NCBI RefSeq assembly: GCF_900101395.1 | Contig: NZ_FMZO01000004.1 | Coordinates: forward strand, 61,067-125,066 | Direction of reading: 5' to 3' | DNA from: Niabella drilacis | GTDB lineage: Bacteria; Bacteroidota; Bacteroidia; Chitinophagales; Chitinophagaceae | DNA: 64,000 bases | Part shown: positions 50,726 through 60,130 of the stretch, piece by piece | Layout of the letters: the number at the start of each line of letters is the position of its first letter | How positions within the stretch are numbered: the first letter of the stretch is position 1 | Translations under genes and position numbers: made by a program | The notes under the pieces: generated by a model | Database searches by the model: none | The model's input: only the letters and a program-made list of their open reading frames with translations | What the model was told of the DNA's origin: nothing

Positions 50726-51601
50726 TTAGTCGGGTTTAAGTTTTTCCCCGCAATGACTGCAATATACAGCACCGGGTGTATGTCCGGCCGCATCGCAATG
50801 AGGGCATCGTTTTCCACGGTTCCTTTTTTCTTCCTGGATCACCGAGGCCGACATAATGCCGGTAGGAACGGCAATGATGGAATAGCCGAGGATCATGATA
50901 AAAGAGGCAATGACTTTTCCCACGGCGGTGATCGGGGCCACATCGCCATAGCCTACAGTGGTGATGGTTACGATGGCCCAGTAAATACTTTGGGGGATGG
51001 AGCGAAACCCGGGGTTATGCGGAAATTCGACCACATACATCATCGATCCCAGGAAGATGGCCAGCAGCACCACAAAAAAAAGGAATACCACAATTTTCCG
51101 GAACCCGCGGATCAGTGCAAACATCAGGATCCGGCTTTCATCCAGGAACTTTACCATCCGGAAGATGCGGAAGATCCGGAGCAGCCGGAAGCTGCGTACG
51201 ATCATGAATACATGCCATTGCGGGTAGAAGAATTCCATATAGGAAGGCAAAATGGCCAGCAGGTCGATGATGCCGTAAAAACTGGCAGCATACCGTTTTG
51301 CGGAGCGGACACAATAGAGGCGCAGGAGGTATTCTACAGAGAATAGTACCAGGAAAACAGTGTCCAGTGTTTTAAAAAGCCGGGCATGCTGTATGGCAAG
51401 GGACTCAACACTTTCCAGCATCAACAGGTTAATATTGGATAGGATCAGTATAAAAAGCCCGATATCAAAGATTTTTCCGGCTGTGGTGGTGGCCTGGAAG
51501 ATGGTGATATAGAGCCATTCCCGGAAGGTTCCTTTTTCGTCGGGCCGGTTCTGGTCCTGTACCACGTCGGGTCTGTCGGGGATGAGCCGGAATAAAGACA
51601 T
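50726..51601 (-). CDS. Voltage-gated-like potassium channel with C-terminal zinc ribbon
   Basis: Ion transporter of 291 residues. Six transmembrane segments: S4 is arginine-rich (VRSFRLLRIFRIFRMVKFL), and the pore has WAIVTITTVGYGDVAP with the selectivity filter TVGYGD. The C-terminus is unusual: CPHCDAAGHTPGAVYCSHCGEKL is a four-cysteine zinc ribbon of the cytoplasmic type. It is the first gene of a two-gene unit with the small membrane protein. Confidence 0.92.
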   Translation of the reverse strand: MSLFRLIPDRPDVVQDQNRPDEKGTFREWLYITIFQATTTAGKIFDIGLFILILSNINLLMLESVESLAIQHARLFKTLDTVFLVLFSVEYLLRLYCVRSAKRYAASFYGIIDLLAILPSYMEFFYPQWHVFMIVRSFRLLRIFRIFRMVKFLDESRILMFALIRGFRKIVVFLFFVVLLAIFLGSMMYVVEFPHNPGFRSIPQSIYWAIVTITTVGYGDVAPITAVGKVIASFIMILGYSIIAVPTGIMSASVIQEEKRNRGKRCPHCDAAGHTPGAVYCSHCGEKLKPD

Positions 51602-51683
51602 AGGTCAAATATAATAAATCGGCCTGTTTTTATGGCTGTCGGCAATACGGAACGGCCGGATCTATTTTTAAAATCTTTTTTTT

Positions 51684-51702
51684 GTCATGCCGAGTTTTTG
51701 AT
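51684..51702 (+). repeat. Dispersed repeat (GTCATnCnGAGTTTTTGAT), left copy
   Basis: GTCATGCCGAGTTTTTGAT matches the reverse complement of 52634-52652 in 17 of 19 positions. Sequences of the TGTCATnCTGAG type are common intergenic repeats in Bacteroidota. Confidence 0.5.
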
Positions 51703-52163
51703 AGATGAACCTAATCAATGCGGAGATGACAACTGATCCCGAAAAATCGGAATATTTCAAGGTCGTGCTTCTTTCTTTTCCACTTTTCCAGTCGATGAAA
51801 AGCGGAGCAAAAATCTTGTCCGCCAGGAGGTGAATCCCGCCTGTTTGTTCTTCGCTGGGAGGCGGGACCAGGGAAACCGGCGCTTCAGGCTTTGGCGACG
51901 GGCCACACACTTTCCGCGCTATCCGCCGCCGCCATTCCGCTTGCGTTCCCTTTTCACTGCCCGGCAGACTGCTTTCTAAGAAAGAACACGTTCACCTTTT
52001 TGTTCCTCTTTCATCGAGCGGGTTCTGTCTACAATTACTCCGGAACGGAATGGTACCTACTGCAATCAGCAAGTTGCGTAGCGCCTCGTTTTACATCGCG
52101 GGTTATTTTATCGAAAAGCGATCATGGTGGTAAAAAAGCAGTGCAGTAAGTGTTGTTAAATAA

Positions 52164-52324
52164 GAGCCTGTTTAAAATTCATTCAATGGCTTTATTATGG
52201 CTGTTTTGGGCTGCAACTGCGTTAAATTTTTCGCCATAGTGGCCTACTATGCCTGCAAAATTTTCCTTGTTTCGCTCCAAAATAGCTTCATAATAAATTC
52301 CATCAATAAAATTTAAACAGGCTC
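52164..52324. mobile_element. 161-bp palindromic MITE, copy 2
   Basis: Same length and, as far as read, the same sequence as 24799-24959, with ends GAGCCTGTTTAAA and TTTAAACAGGCTC. The left flank is TAA and the right flank TTA, so a clear target duplication is not seen here. Identity over 161 bp with a copy 27 kb away implies recent transposition or gene conversion. Confidence 0.85.
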
Positions 52325-52633
52325 TTAGTAGGCAGCAGGATCTTCAACCTACTACGTCGCAAAAGGAGTAAAGTTGCTTTTCGATCCGGGTGTGCAGTAC
52401 GTGGCCGGCCAAACGGCGGAGCATTCGTTTGGCCTTGACTTTTGCTCCACTTTTTGTCAAGAAAAAGTGGAAGAAGAAAAAAAGAAGTATAATTGATTTT
52501 CAATGCATAATGCAATCTGTTATTGGCAATTGTTTCGGCATCTATGCATGAATTCCCAAGATCCTGATCCGCCGCGGCGGACAGGATGACCGTAAGCGTA
52601 TTTTGTCATTGCCTCATCGATCTTGCTATGCAA

Positions 52634-52652
52634 ATCAAAAACTCAGTATGAC
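52634..52652 (-). repeat. Dispersed repeat, right copy (inverted)
   Basis: Minus strand GTCATACTGAGTTTTTGAT, the inverted partner of 51684-51702. Together they bracket a 950-bp gene-poor stretch. Confidence 0.5.
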
Positions 52653-52754
52653 AAATGAAAGACTTCTGATATAGCCTCAACCTCCGCGTCTTCTGATCGA
52701 TGCGGTTAATAAGGATTATTATATACGGTAAAAATCTGATATCACCGATCCGGA

Positions 52755-55376
52755 TCAAAGCAACGCTTTCACCGCATGGATCACCTGATCCAGGTTGCCC
52801 GCTTCCTGTCCGCCCGCCGTGGCCAGGGTTTTTTGTCCGCCGCCACCGCCTTTGATGATGGGTGCTACCTGTTGTTTGATGATCTGCCCGGCATCCAGGC
52901 CTTTTGCGGCTATCACCGTGTCGGCAATGGCAATGGCTACGGAAGCCTTACCGCCGATATTGGCGCAAAGCACCACTACAAAATCGCGCAGATGGTTTTT
53001 CAGATCACCACAGAGCTTTTTCAATGCATCCGGGTTGCTCACTTCCACGATATCGCCGATAAAATTCACCTGGTTGATGATTTCATCTTTTTGCAGGAGA
53101 CTGTTACGGATGCCCACCAGCTCTTTGGCTTCCAGTCGCTCCACTTTCTTTTCCAGTGCGGCCTTATCAGTGATTAATTTTTCAATTGCTTTTAAAGGAT
53201 TAGCGGCTTTCAGCAATTCGCCCACCTGTTTGTATTCGGCTACTTTTTCACTCAGGTAACGGAAGGCTGCCGGACCGGTCAATGCTTCGATCCGGCGTAC
53301 ACCCGCTGCCACGGCGGATTCGGAAGTGACCAGGAGCAGGCCGATCATTCCGGTTTGCGGTACATGGGTGCCCCCGCAAAGCTCCACAGAGAAATTGGGG
53401 TCGATGGTCACCACGCGTACTGTATCTCCGTATTTTTCCCCAAAAAGCGCCATGGCGCCCAGTTTGAGGGCTTCGTCCTTGGGCATTTCTTTGATCACTA
53501 CGGGAATGTTTGCCCGGATCTTTTCATTCACGATCATTTCCACCTGGCGGATCTCTTCATCGGTGATCTTGGCAAAATGCGATACATCAAAACGCAGTAC
53601 ATCGGGTGAAACCAGCGAACCTTTCTGGTTCACATGCGCCCCCAGCACCTGTTTCAATGCGGCATGCAGCAAGTGTGTGGCGGTATGATTATATGTAGTA
53701 TTTAAACGCTTTTCAAAATCTACAATAGCCGTGGTTTCCCCGCTGATAGCAGCGGGCAGTTTATCTACAAACTGGATGATCAGTTCATTTTCTTTTTTGG
53801 TATCCGTAACGGGTACCACCTCATCGCCAAATTGCAGACTGCCGGTATCGCCCACCTGTCCGCCACTTTCCGCGTAGAACGGTGTGGTCTCCAGCACCAG
53901 CTGGTATTGTTCTTTATTCTTGGCTTTTACTTTGCGGTATTTGGTCACCCGGGTGGGCACATTCAGGTCTTCATAACCCACAAAAGTCACCGGTACTTCC
54001 CCGTGCACCAGCTGCCAGTCTTCCGTATCCACGGCTGTTGCGGCGCGACTGCGGTTTTTCTGTTGCTGCATCTCGGCCTCAAAACCCGCTTCATCAATGG
54101 TGATATTATTTTCCGAGGCGATGAGGCGCGTCAGGTCAATCGGGAAACCGTAAGTGTCGTAGAGCTCAAACGCGTCCTTACCGGCGATCGTTCCAGATTT
54201 TCCGCGAACGGGATTCATTAGTTCATCCATGCGTTTCAATCCTTTCTCCAGGGTGCGCAGAAAGGAATCCTCCTCTTCTTTGATGACCTTGGTTACAAAT
54301 GCTTCCTGCTGTTTGAGTTCGGGGAAAACGTGTTCAAACTGGTTCGCAATCACGGCTACCAGCTGGTTCAGCAGGGGTTGTTTATAGTCTAAATAAGAAT
54401 AATAATAGCGTACGGCACGGCGCAGGATCCGGCGGATCACGTAACCCGCTCCTGTACTGGCCGGCAGTTGCCCGTCGGCAATGGTAAAGCTGATGGCCCG
54501 GATATGATCCGAAAGCACCCGGAAGGCAATGGCTTCCCGGCTGTCGCTGAAATCATATTTTTTACCGGTGATCGTTTCAATGGCAGCGATGGTGCCGCTA
54601 AACACATCGGTATCGTAGTTGGATGTTTTGTTTTGTAAGACCCGTACCAGGCGCTCAAAGCCCATGCCGGTATCCACATGCCTGGCGGGCAGGGGCTGCA
54701 GGCTTCCGTCCTTCAGGCGGTTGAACTGGATGAACACATTGTTCCAGATCTCGATTACCTGCGGATGGTCGGCATTCACCAGGGTCTTGCCATCTACCAG
54801 CTGCCGCTCCTCATCCGGCCTGCAATCCACATGGATCTCAGAGCAAGGTCCGCAGGGACCGGTATCGCCCATTTCCCAGAAATTGTCCTTTTTCTTTCCC
54901 CGGATGATGCGGTCTTCGCTGATCCATTTTTTCCATTCCGTTGCGGCTTCGGCATCATAAGGCAGTCCTTCTTTTTCATCGCCCTCAAAAACGGAAACGT
55001 ATAAACGGTCTTTTGGTATCTTAAATACTTCGGTCAGCAGTTCCCAGCTCCAGGCAATGGCCTCCGTCTTAAAATAGTCGCCAAAGCTCCAGTTGCCCAG
55101 CATTTCAAACATAGTGTGATGGTACGTGTCTACCCCCACTTCTTCCAGGTCGTTGTGCTTACCGCTCACGCGCAGGCATTTCTGGGTATCGGCTACCCGC
55201 GGAAACGGACTTTGTTTGTTCCCAAGGAAATAATCCTTAAACTGGTTCATCCCCGCATTGGTAAACATCAGGGTAGGATCATTCTTTACTACAATAGGAG
55301 CAGAGGGTACGATTTCATGCCCTTTACTTTTAAAAAAGTCTAAAAAAGCCTGCCGGATCTCGGTACTGGTCATCAT
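52755..55376 (-). CDS. alaS: Alanyl-tRNA synthetase
   Basis: Charges tRNA-Ala. The 873 residues show the class II catalytic domain (PTLMFTNAGMNQFKDYFLG, DTYHHTMFEMLGNWSFGDYFK), the editing domain (NHTATHLLHAALKQVLG, CGGTHVP) and the C-Ala domain (GGGGQKTLATAGGQ). The frame extends 78 bp upstream, but the chosen ATG at 55376 (ATGATGACC) follows an exact promoter box. Its 3' neighbour side is the repeat-rich region. Confidence 0.98.
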   Translation of the reverse strand: MMTSTEIRQAFLDFFKSKGHEIVPSAPIVVKNDPTLMFTNAGMNQFKDYFLGNKQSPFPRVADTQKCLRVSGKHNDLEEVGVDTYHHTMFEMLGNWSFGDYFKTEAIAWSWELLTEVFKIPKDRLYVSVFEGDEKEGLPYDAEAATEWKKWISEDRIIRGKKKDNFWEMGDTGPCGPCSEIHVDCRPDEERQLVDGKTLVNADHPQVIEIWNNVFIQFNRLKDGSLQPLPARHVDTGMGFERLVRVLQNKTSNYDTDVFSGTIAAIETITGKKYDFSDSREAIAFRVLSDHIRAISFTIADGQLPASTGAGYVIRRILRRAVRYYYSYLDYKQPLLNQLVAVIANQFEHVFPELKQQEAFVTKVIKEEEDSFLRTLEKGLKRMDELMNPVRGKSGTIAGKDAFELYDTYGFPIDLTRLIASENNITIDEAGFEAEMQQQKNRSRAATAVDTEDWQLVHGEVPVTFVGYEDLNVPTRVTKYRKVKAKNKEQYQLVLETTPFYAESGGQVGDTGSLQFGDEVVPVTDTKKENELIIQFVDKLPAAISGETTAIVDFEKRLNTTYNHTATHLLHAALKQVLGAHVNQKGSLVSPDVLRFDVSHFAKITDEEIRQVEMIVNEKIRANIPVVIKEMPKDEALKLGAMALFGEKYGDTVRVVTIDPNFSVELCGGTHVPQTGMIGLLLVTSESAVAAGVRRIEALTGPAAFRYLSEKVAEYKQVGELLKAANPLKAIEKLITDKAALEKKVERLEAKELVGIRNSLLQKDEIINQVNFIGDIVEVSNPDALKKLCGDLKNHLRDFVVVLCANIGGKASVAIAIADTVIAAKGLDAGQIIKQQVAPIIKGGGGGQKTLATAGGQEAGNLDQVIHAVKALL

Positions 55377-55408
55377 ATAAAATACACCGTAATTAAGGCG
55401 GTGGGCTG

Positions 55409-55416
55409 CAAATTTA
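55409..55416 (-). promoter_or_regulatory. -7 promoter box of alaS
   Basis: The minus strand reads TAAATTTG, an exact TAnnTTTG match 32 bp before the ATG at 55376. It excludes the longer start at 55454. Confidence 0.6.
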
Positions 55417-55454
55417 GTTGAAAAAGGCTGATTTGCTGTAAAGACGAGGGCCAC

Positions 55455-56172
55455 TGATAATAGACCGGCATCAAAATTATTTTTATAAATTGAATGCCGG
55501 TCACTTTTCGGTCAGTGTGGATACCATAGCCCTCAACATAATGGCAGGTCCATCGCATAAAATGTACGAGTAAGCCTTTGGGGTCAGAATGACCGGATCT
55601 TTTGATAGCAACCCGGAGCAGCGCGCCGCAAAGCATTGTAACAACAACTTCCAGGAACCTGCTCTTAGCTGCAGCGCGGCGGGAATCTATTGGTGCAGGC
55701 TTATATTACCGGTGCGCTGCACCTCAATTCCATCTTGTGTTCGTTGCTAACAACAGCATCGCTGCGCTGCAGCTTTTACCGTTGACCACTCTATTCTTAA
55801 AATCAACCGGACGGACGGCGATGGTGTCCGCACAAACCTGATAGCCATTCTAATAAGATGGATACCCGGTTATTATGAGGCACAGAAACACTGATTTTTT
55901 ATTCTTATTTCCCGGTATCCATAGTAACGGGGAATAAGGACCAGAAGCCTAAAGGTATCAGCACTTCAGAGGCAAACAAGGGAGGCACAGAAACACAGGA
56001 TTGTGTTTACAAACAAACCGAACGGGGGAGTTAAAGCCTGCATCAATCGTAAACTGTCGCTCAAATCTCCCCGCAACCGAAGCAAAGAATTCAGCGTTTC
56101 TGTGCATCAGTGGCTTTCCCCCAACAGGAAACCAAATGAATTCAGTGCTTCTGTTTCTCAGTGGCTTTCCCC
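55455..56172. other. Intergenic region with dispersed short repeats
   Basis: About 700 bp without a supported gene. Two direct repeats of about 35 bp start with GAATTCAG and end with CAGTGGCTTTCCCC (56087-56121 and 56138-56172). GAGGCACAGAAACAC occurs at about 55877 and GGAGGCACAGAAACAC near 55980, in inverted orientation to the CTGTGCATCAG and CTTCTGTTTCTCAG cores. Another element, GGTGCAG...CTGCACC near 55690-55720, is GC-rich. The related CACTGAAGC-type fragments at 4.3-4.8 kb suggest one dispersed family. Confidence 0.55.
56087..56172. repeat. Two 35-bp direct repeats
   Basis: Units at 56087-56121 and 56138-56172 share GAATTCAG, a central CTG, CAGTGGCTTTCCCC and differ at a few internal positions. 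They lie just beyond the 3' end of the outer-membrane lipoprotein gene. Confidence 0.6.
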
Positions 56173-57075
56173 TTATTTCCGCTTTCCCTCAAACGGGTAA
56201 AACGACAATCCCAATGACAACAGGAACTTCCTCGAGCGCAGGTCCCTGTTCTCATACACGGTTGGCGGGGCGTCTTCGTTGGATTTGGAGCTGAGCGGGT
56301 TGGTGGCAAAATTCATTCCTACATCAAACTTCATCCAGGAAACATTGGGAAACCCTGCCTGGAACAGCAGGCTGGGCTCAAAAAACACTTTACTTTTATT
56401 GGGCAGGGTGTTGTACCCTACGCGGGCCTGTTCATCCTCGGTATAATTGGTTTTAATATTGCTGTTGGTCATCAGTGAAAACTGTGGTGCCACAGACAGG
56501 CGGGCATTGTCGGAAAAAAAGAAATTAAAGGAAGGGGTAATATGGTATTTCACAAAGTTGTAGTCGTAATACCGGTTGCGTTCCGTTGGGCTCCCCTTGT
56601 CGGTGGATTTGGAAGAGCCAAAGCCCGCGCCGAAGATGCCGTTAAAATAGACCTTCTGCGATGCGCCCATTGCGGTATAAAAACCGGCGCCCACGTCGAT
56701 CATGGAGCGGGTATAGTTGATCTTACTGGAGCCGTTGGCATCTAAAAGGTCATCATCATTAAAACGGTCCTTCTCAAACCGGCGCATACCGGCCACCTGG
56801 ATCATAAAATGGTCGGTAACGGCAACGGCCGCCTGTACATCAAAGCCAAGATTTTTATCCATTTTATCCTTGCTGCTGCTGTCAGGATCCATATCGCTGA
56901 AAAGGTTATTGGGATTTGCCGCAAAGGCTCCACTCAGTTTCAAATCGCCCTGCTGTCGGAAGAAAGAAGCATTATAAACGGCCGGGTTATGAATATACCG
57001 GGGATTGGTGCTGCTGCAGGAAGCCAGGAAAAAGATCACACAAATGGCTGCAATCGGATAGAAAGGTATGCGCAT
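56173..57075 (-). CDS. Outer-membrane beta-barrel lipoprotein
   Basis: A 300-residue lipoprotein (lipobox LASC in FFLASCSS). The mature part has alternating beta strands typical of an outer-membrane barrel or porin-like protein (LGFDVQAAVAVTDHFMIQVAGMRRF, SMIDVGAGFYTAMG, VYFNGIFGAGFG, HITPSFNFFFSDN, FLLSLGLSFYPFEG). Function is unknown. Starts divergently from mgsA. Confidence 0.8.
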   Translation of the reverse strand: MRIPFYPIAAICVIFFLASCSSTNPRYIHNPAVYNASFFRQQGDLKLSGAFAANPNNLFSDMDPDSSSKDKMDKNLGFDVQAAVAVTDHFMIQVAGMRRFEKDRFNDDDLLDANGSSKINYTRSMIDVGAGFYTAMGASQKVYFNGIFGAGFGSSKSTDKGSPTERNRYYDYNFVKYHITPSFNFFFSDNARLSVAPQFSLMTNSNIKTNYTEDEQARVGYNTLPNKSKVFFEPSLLFQAGFPNVSWMKFDVGMNFATNPLSSKSNEDAPPTVYENRDLRSRKFLLSLGLSFYPFEGKRK

Positions 57076-57165
57076 GGTTTACATTTTATGGCTTAAAATT
57101 ATGGGTTTTTAAACAATCGGGAGAAATGGCAGGTTTATCTATCTTTAGATCCTTAAAATACAACA

Positions 57166-57633
57166 ATGGAACGGATACTGGGTGCCCGGAAAAGGATTGC
57201 GTTGGTAGCGCATGATCATAAAAAAGATGAATTACTGCACTGGGTGATGACGAATAAAGAAAAGCTGGCTGACCATAGGCTGTTTGCTACGGGAACAACC
57301 GGTACCCTCCTGGAGCAGGCCCTGCAATTGCCGATCCAAAAGCTGCTCAGCGGTCCGCTGGGCGGTGATCAGCAGATCGGGGCCATGATCGCCGAGGATA
57401 AGCTGGACATCCTGATCTTTTTCTGGGATCCGATGGAAGCCCAGCCCCACGACCCGGATGTAAAAGCCCTGCTGAGGTTATCGGCCACCTATAACCTGCC
57501 CGTAGCCTGCAACGCCGCCACCGCTGATTTTATGTTTGCAGCCCCGTTTATGACAGAAGAATACAAGGCGCTGCAAACGGATTATTCGATGTATTTGAAA
57601 CGGAAATTGCCGGAGGGGGGTGGTGATTTATAG
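57166..57633 (+). CDS. mgsA: Methylglyoxal synthase
   Basis: Converts dihydroxyacetone phosphate to methylglyoxal and phosphate, a bypass when sugar phosphates build up. The 155 residues show KRIALVAHDHKKDELLHW, ATGTTGTLLEQ (phosphate-binding), LSGPLGGDQQIGAMIAEDK, and FFWDPMEAQPHDPDVKALLRL with the catalytic aspartate region, all matching the known enzyme. TATCTTTA 19 bp upstream is a one-mismatch -7 box. It is followed by a four-helix-bundle gene after 23 bp. Confidence 0.97.
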   Translation: MERILGARKRIALVAHDHKKDELLHWVMTNKEKLADHRLFATGTTGTLLEQALQLPIQKLLSGPLGGDQQIGAMIAEDKLDILIFFWDPMEAQPHDPDVKALLRLSATYNLPVACNAATADFMFAAPFMTEEYKALQTDYSMYLKRKLPEGGGDL

Positions 57634-57656
57634 TTTTTGATTTATTGTTTATCGTT

Positions 57657-58067
57657 ATGAGCACCATTTTAAAATTTGAAGATCTTGAAATCTGGCAGCA
57701 GGCGCGGATGCTGTCATTTGAAGTGTTTAAGGCAACGCAGAAGTCACCTTTTTCTTCCGATTTTCGATTTAGAGACCAGATAAAGGCAGCGGCAGGTTCT
57801 GCAATGGATAATATCGCAGAAGGATTTGAACGTTCATCAAGACTGGAGTTTATCCATTTCCTTGGAATAGCAAAGGGATCTTGCGGAGAAGTGAAATCAC
57901 AACTATACCGGGCCCTGGATCAGAACTATATTTCAAATGATTTGTTTAGTGAAATGTATAACGGGTATACAAAATTAGCTTCGGGTATAGCCGCGTTTAT
58001 CATCTACCTAAATAAAACCGAGGCGCGTGGTCTACGGTTTAAAGACAGGGCCGACAATAAACCATAA
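57657..58067 (+). CDS. Four-helix bundle protein (S23/IVP family)
   Basis: A 136-residue helical protein of the family first found as rRNA intervening-sequence proteins: FEDLEIWQQARMLSFEVFKAT at the N-terminus, IKAAAGSAMDNIAEGFERSSRLEFIHFLGIAKGSCGEVKSQLYRALD in the core. Such genes occur singly in Bacteroidota and their function is unknown; this one is not inside an rRNA gene. The ATG at 57657 is chosen over an upstream TTG. It lies between mgsA and uvrB on the same strand. Confidence 0.9.
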   Translation: MSTILKFEDLEIWQQARMLSFEVFKATQKSPFSSDFRFRDQIKAAAGSAMDNIAEGFERSSRLEFIHFLGIAKGSCGEVKSQLYRALDQNYISNDLFSEMYNGYTKLASGIAAFIIYLNKTEARGLRFKDRADNKP

Positions 58068-58090
58068 ATAAAAAACAATAAATTCTCTCA

Positions 58091-60130
58091 ATGCCGTTCA
58101 ACTTAAATATCCCCTTCCCCCCCGCCGGTGATCAGCCGGAAGCCATCCGCCAGTTAACGGAGGGGCTCCTGGCAGGGGAACCTTATCAGACCTTGCTGGG
58201 CGTTACCGGTAGCGGTAAAACTTATACCATGGCCAATGTGATCCAGAATGTACAGCGGCCCACGCTTATCATCACCCATAACAAAACCCTGGTGGCCCAG
58301 CTGTACGGGGAGTTCCGGCAGTTTTTCCCGGATAATGCGGTGGAATATTTTGTGTCTTATTACGATTATTACCAGCCCGAGGCCTATATGCCGGTAAGTG
58401 ATACCTATATTGAAAAAGACCTGGCCATTAACGAGGAGCTGGATAAGCTGCGCCTGCGGGCGACCACCAGTTTGCTCAGCGGCCGCCGGGACATCATCGT
58501 GGTGGCTTCTGTAAGCTGCATTTACGGTATGGGGAACCCCACCGATTATGAGAACGGGATCATCCGGATCGACAAGGGGCAAACCCTCTCCCGCCAGGGC
58601 TTTTTGCATGCGCTTGTCAATTCCCTGTATACCCGCACCACGCTGGACTTTACCCGGGGAAGTTTCAGGGTAAAAGGGGATACAGTAGACATCAACCTGC
58701 CCTACCTGGATTTTGGTTACCGGGTCACTTTTTTTGGAGATGAGATCGAACAGATCGAGAGCATCGATGTCAATACCGGTAAACGCATCGGCAAAATGGA
58801 GAATGCGGCCATCTTCCCGGCCAATCTCTATGTAGCCCCCAAGGATATGATCAACCAGGTGCTGTTTGAAATACAGGACGAGATGACCGCCCAGGTGGAA
58901 TATTTTAAACAACAGAATAAGCTGATCGAAGCGCAGCGCCTGAAAGAGCGGGTGGAATATGATGTGGAGATGATCCGGGAGCTGGGTTATTGTAATGGCG
59001 TGGAAAACTACTCCCGCTTTTTTGACCGCCGCAACCCGGGTACAAGGCCCTTCTGTTTGCTGGATTATTTTCCTAAGGACTACATGACCATTATTGATGA
59101 AAGTCACCAGACCATGCCGCAGATCAGCGGGATGTATGGGGGCGACCGCAGCCGCAAGCTGATCCTGGTAGACTACGGGTTTCGCCTGCCTTCTGCCATG
59201 GATAACCGTCCGCTGAATTTTCATGAATTTGAGAACCTGCAGAACCAGATGGTCTTTGTTTCGGCCACACCGGATAAATACGAACTGGAAAAGACCGGCG
59301 GGGTGATCGTGGAACAGGTGGTGCGCCCCACGGGCCTGCTGGATCCGCCTATTGAAGTGCGGCCCAGCATCAACCAGATCGATGACCTGCTGGATGAAAT
59401 TGACAAGACGGTTAAGAAAGGTGATCGGGTATTGGTTACCACCCTTACCAAGCGCATGGCCGAGGAAATGGACAAATACCTGCATCGCATCAATATTAAA
59501 TCCAAGTACATTCACAGCGAGGTGGATACCCTGGACCGCGTAGAGATCCTGCGCCAGCTGCGCCTGGGTGAAATTGATGTACTGGTGGGGGTGAACCTTT
59601 TAAGAGAAGGCCTGGACCTTCCGGAAGTAAGCCTGGTAGCCATCCTGGATGCGGATAAGGAGGGCTTTTTAAGAAATGAGAAATCGCTGACGCAGACCGC
59701 AGGCCGCGCCGCGCGGAATGTGGATGGCCGCGTGATCTTTTATGCCGATGTAATGACCGGCAGTATGCAGCGCACCATTGATGAAACGATGCGCAGAAGG
59801 GAAAAGCAGATCGCTTACAATATCGAACACAATATTACTCCCCGCACCGTAAAAAAATCAAAGGAGCAGGTATTCAAACAAACCTCGGTACTGGATATTA
59901 AAGGTTTTGATGAAAAAGACAAATATGCCATAAGCTTCGACCAGGATATGATCACCGTGGCGGCGGAGGACCCGGCAGAATACAAGACCATTCCGCAGAT
60001 GGAAAAGGCCGTGGCCAAAGTGAAGAAGGAAATGGAAAAAGCCGCCAAAGACCTCGACTTTATGGAAGCGGCACGGCTAAGGGATGAGATGTTCAAAATG
60101 CAGAAAGAGCTGGAGGAGATGAAGCGGTAG
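58091..60130 (+). CDS. uvrB: Excinuclease ABC subunit B
   Basis: Helicase-like subunit that verifies DNA damage in nucleotide excision repair with UvrA and UvrC. The 679 residues carry GVTGSGKTYT (Walker A, residues 37-46), the beta-hairpin region YYDYYQPEAYMP, IIDESHQT, VSATP, GVNLLREGLDLPEVSLVAILDADKEGFLR and the C-terminal UVR motif (MEKAAKDLDFMEAARLRDEMFKMQKEL). uvrA and uvrC are elsewhere. It starts 23 bp after the four-helix-bundle gene. Confidence 0.98.
   Translation: MPFNLNIPFPPAGDQPEAIRQLTEGLLAGEPYQTLLGVTGSGKTYTMANVIQNVQRPTLIITHNKTLVAQLYGEFRQFFPDNAVEYFVSYYDYYQPEAYMPVSDTYIEKDLAINEELDKLRLRATTSLLSGRRDIIVVASVSCIYGMGNPTDYENGIIRIDKGQTLSRQGFLHALVNSLYTRTTLDFTRGSFRVKGDTVDINLPYLDFGYRVTFFGDEIEQIESIDVNTGKRIGKMENAAIFPANLYVAPKDMINQVLFEIQDEMTAQVEYFKQQNKLIEAQRLKERVEYDVEMIRELGYCNGVENYSRFFDRRNPGTRPFCLLDYFPKDYMTIIDESHQTMPQISGMYGGDRSRKLILVDYGFRLPSAMDNRPLNFHEFENLQNQMVFVSATPDKYELEKTGGVIVEQVVRPTGLLDPPIEVRPSINQIDDLLDEIDKTVKKGDRVLVTTLTKRMAEEMDKYLHRINIKSKYIHSEVDTLDRVEILRQLRLGEIDVLVGVNLLREGLDLPEVSLVAILDADKEGFLRNEKSLTQTAGRAARNVDGRVIFYADVMTGSMQRTIDETMRRREKQIAYNIEHNITPRTVKKSKEQVFKQTSVLDIKGFDEKDKYAISFDQDMITVAAEDPAEYKTIPQMEKAVAKVKKEMEKAAKDLDFMEAARLRDEMFKMQKELEEMKR

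Larger units (their letters stand above)
51602..52754. other. Gene-poor region with dispersed repeats
   Basis: About 1.15 kb without a supported gene. It holds the second MITE copy (52164-52324) and an inverted repeat pair at 51684-51702 and 52634-52652. It also contains a GC-rich hairpin, TCCTGATCCGCCGC with GGCGGACAGGA, near 52562-52586, and sequence resembling intergenic remnants common in Bacteroidota (such as CTTTTTGTCAAGAAAAAGTGG near 52450). Open frames in it lack start signals or domains. The region seems to be a landing zone for repeats. Confidence 0.6.

Noticed and set aside
51892..52149. An 85-residue plus-strand frame as a gene
   Set aside because: The composition and sequence resemble intergenic remnants common in Bacteroidota, and it has no domain or start signal.
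55602..55841. A 79-residue plus-strand frame near the repeats
   Set aside because: Low-quality frame in GC-rich repetitive DNA with no recognisable domain.
57657..58067. An rRNA intervening sequence, since the protein family was first named from these
   Set aside because: No rRNA sequence is nearby; it is a free-standing gene.
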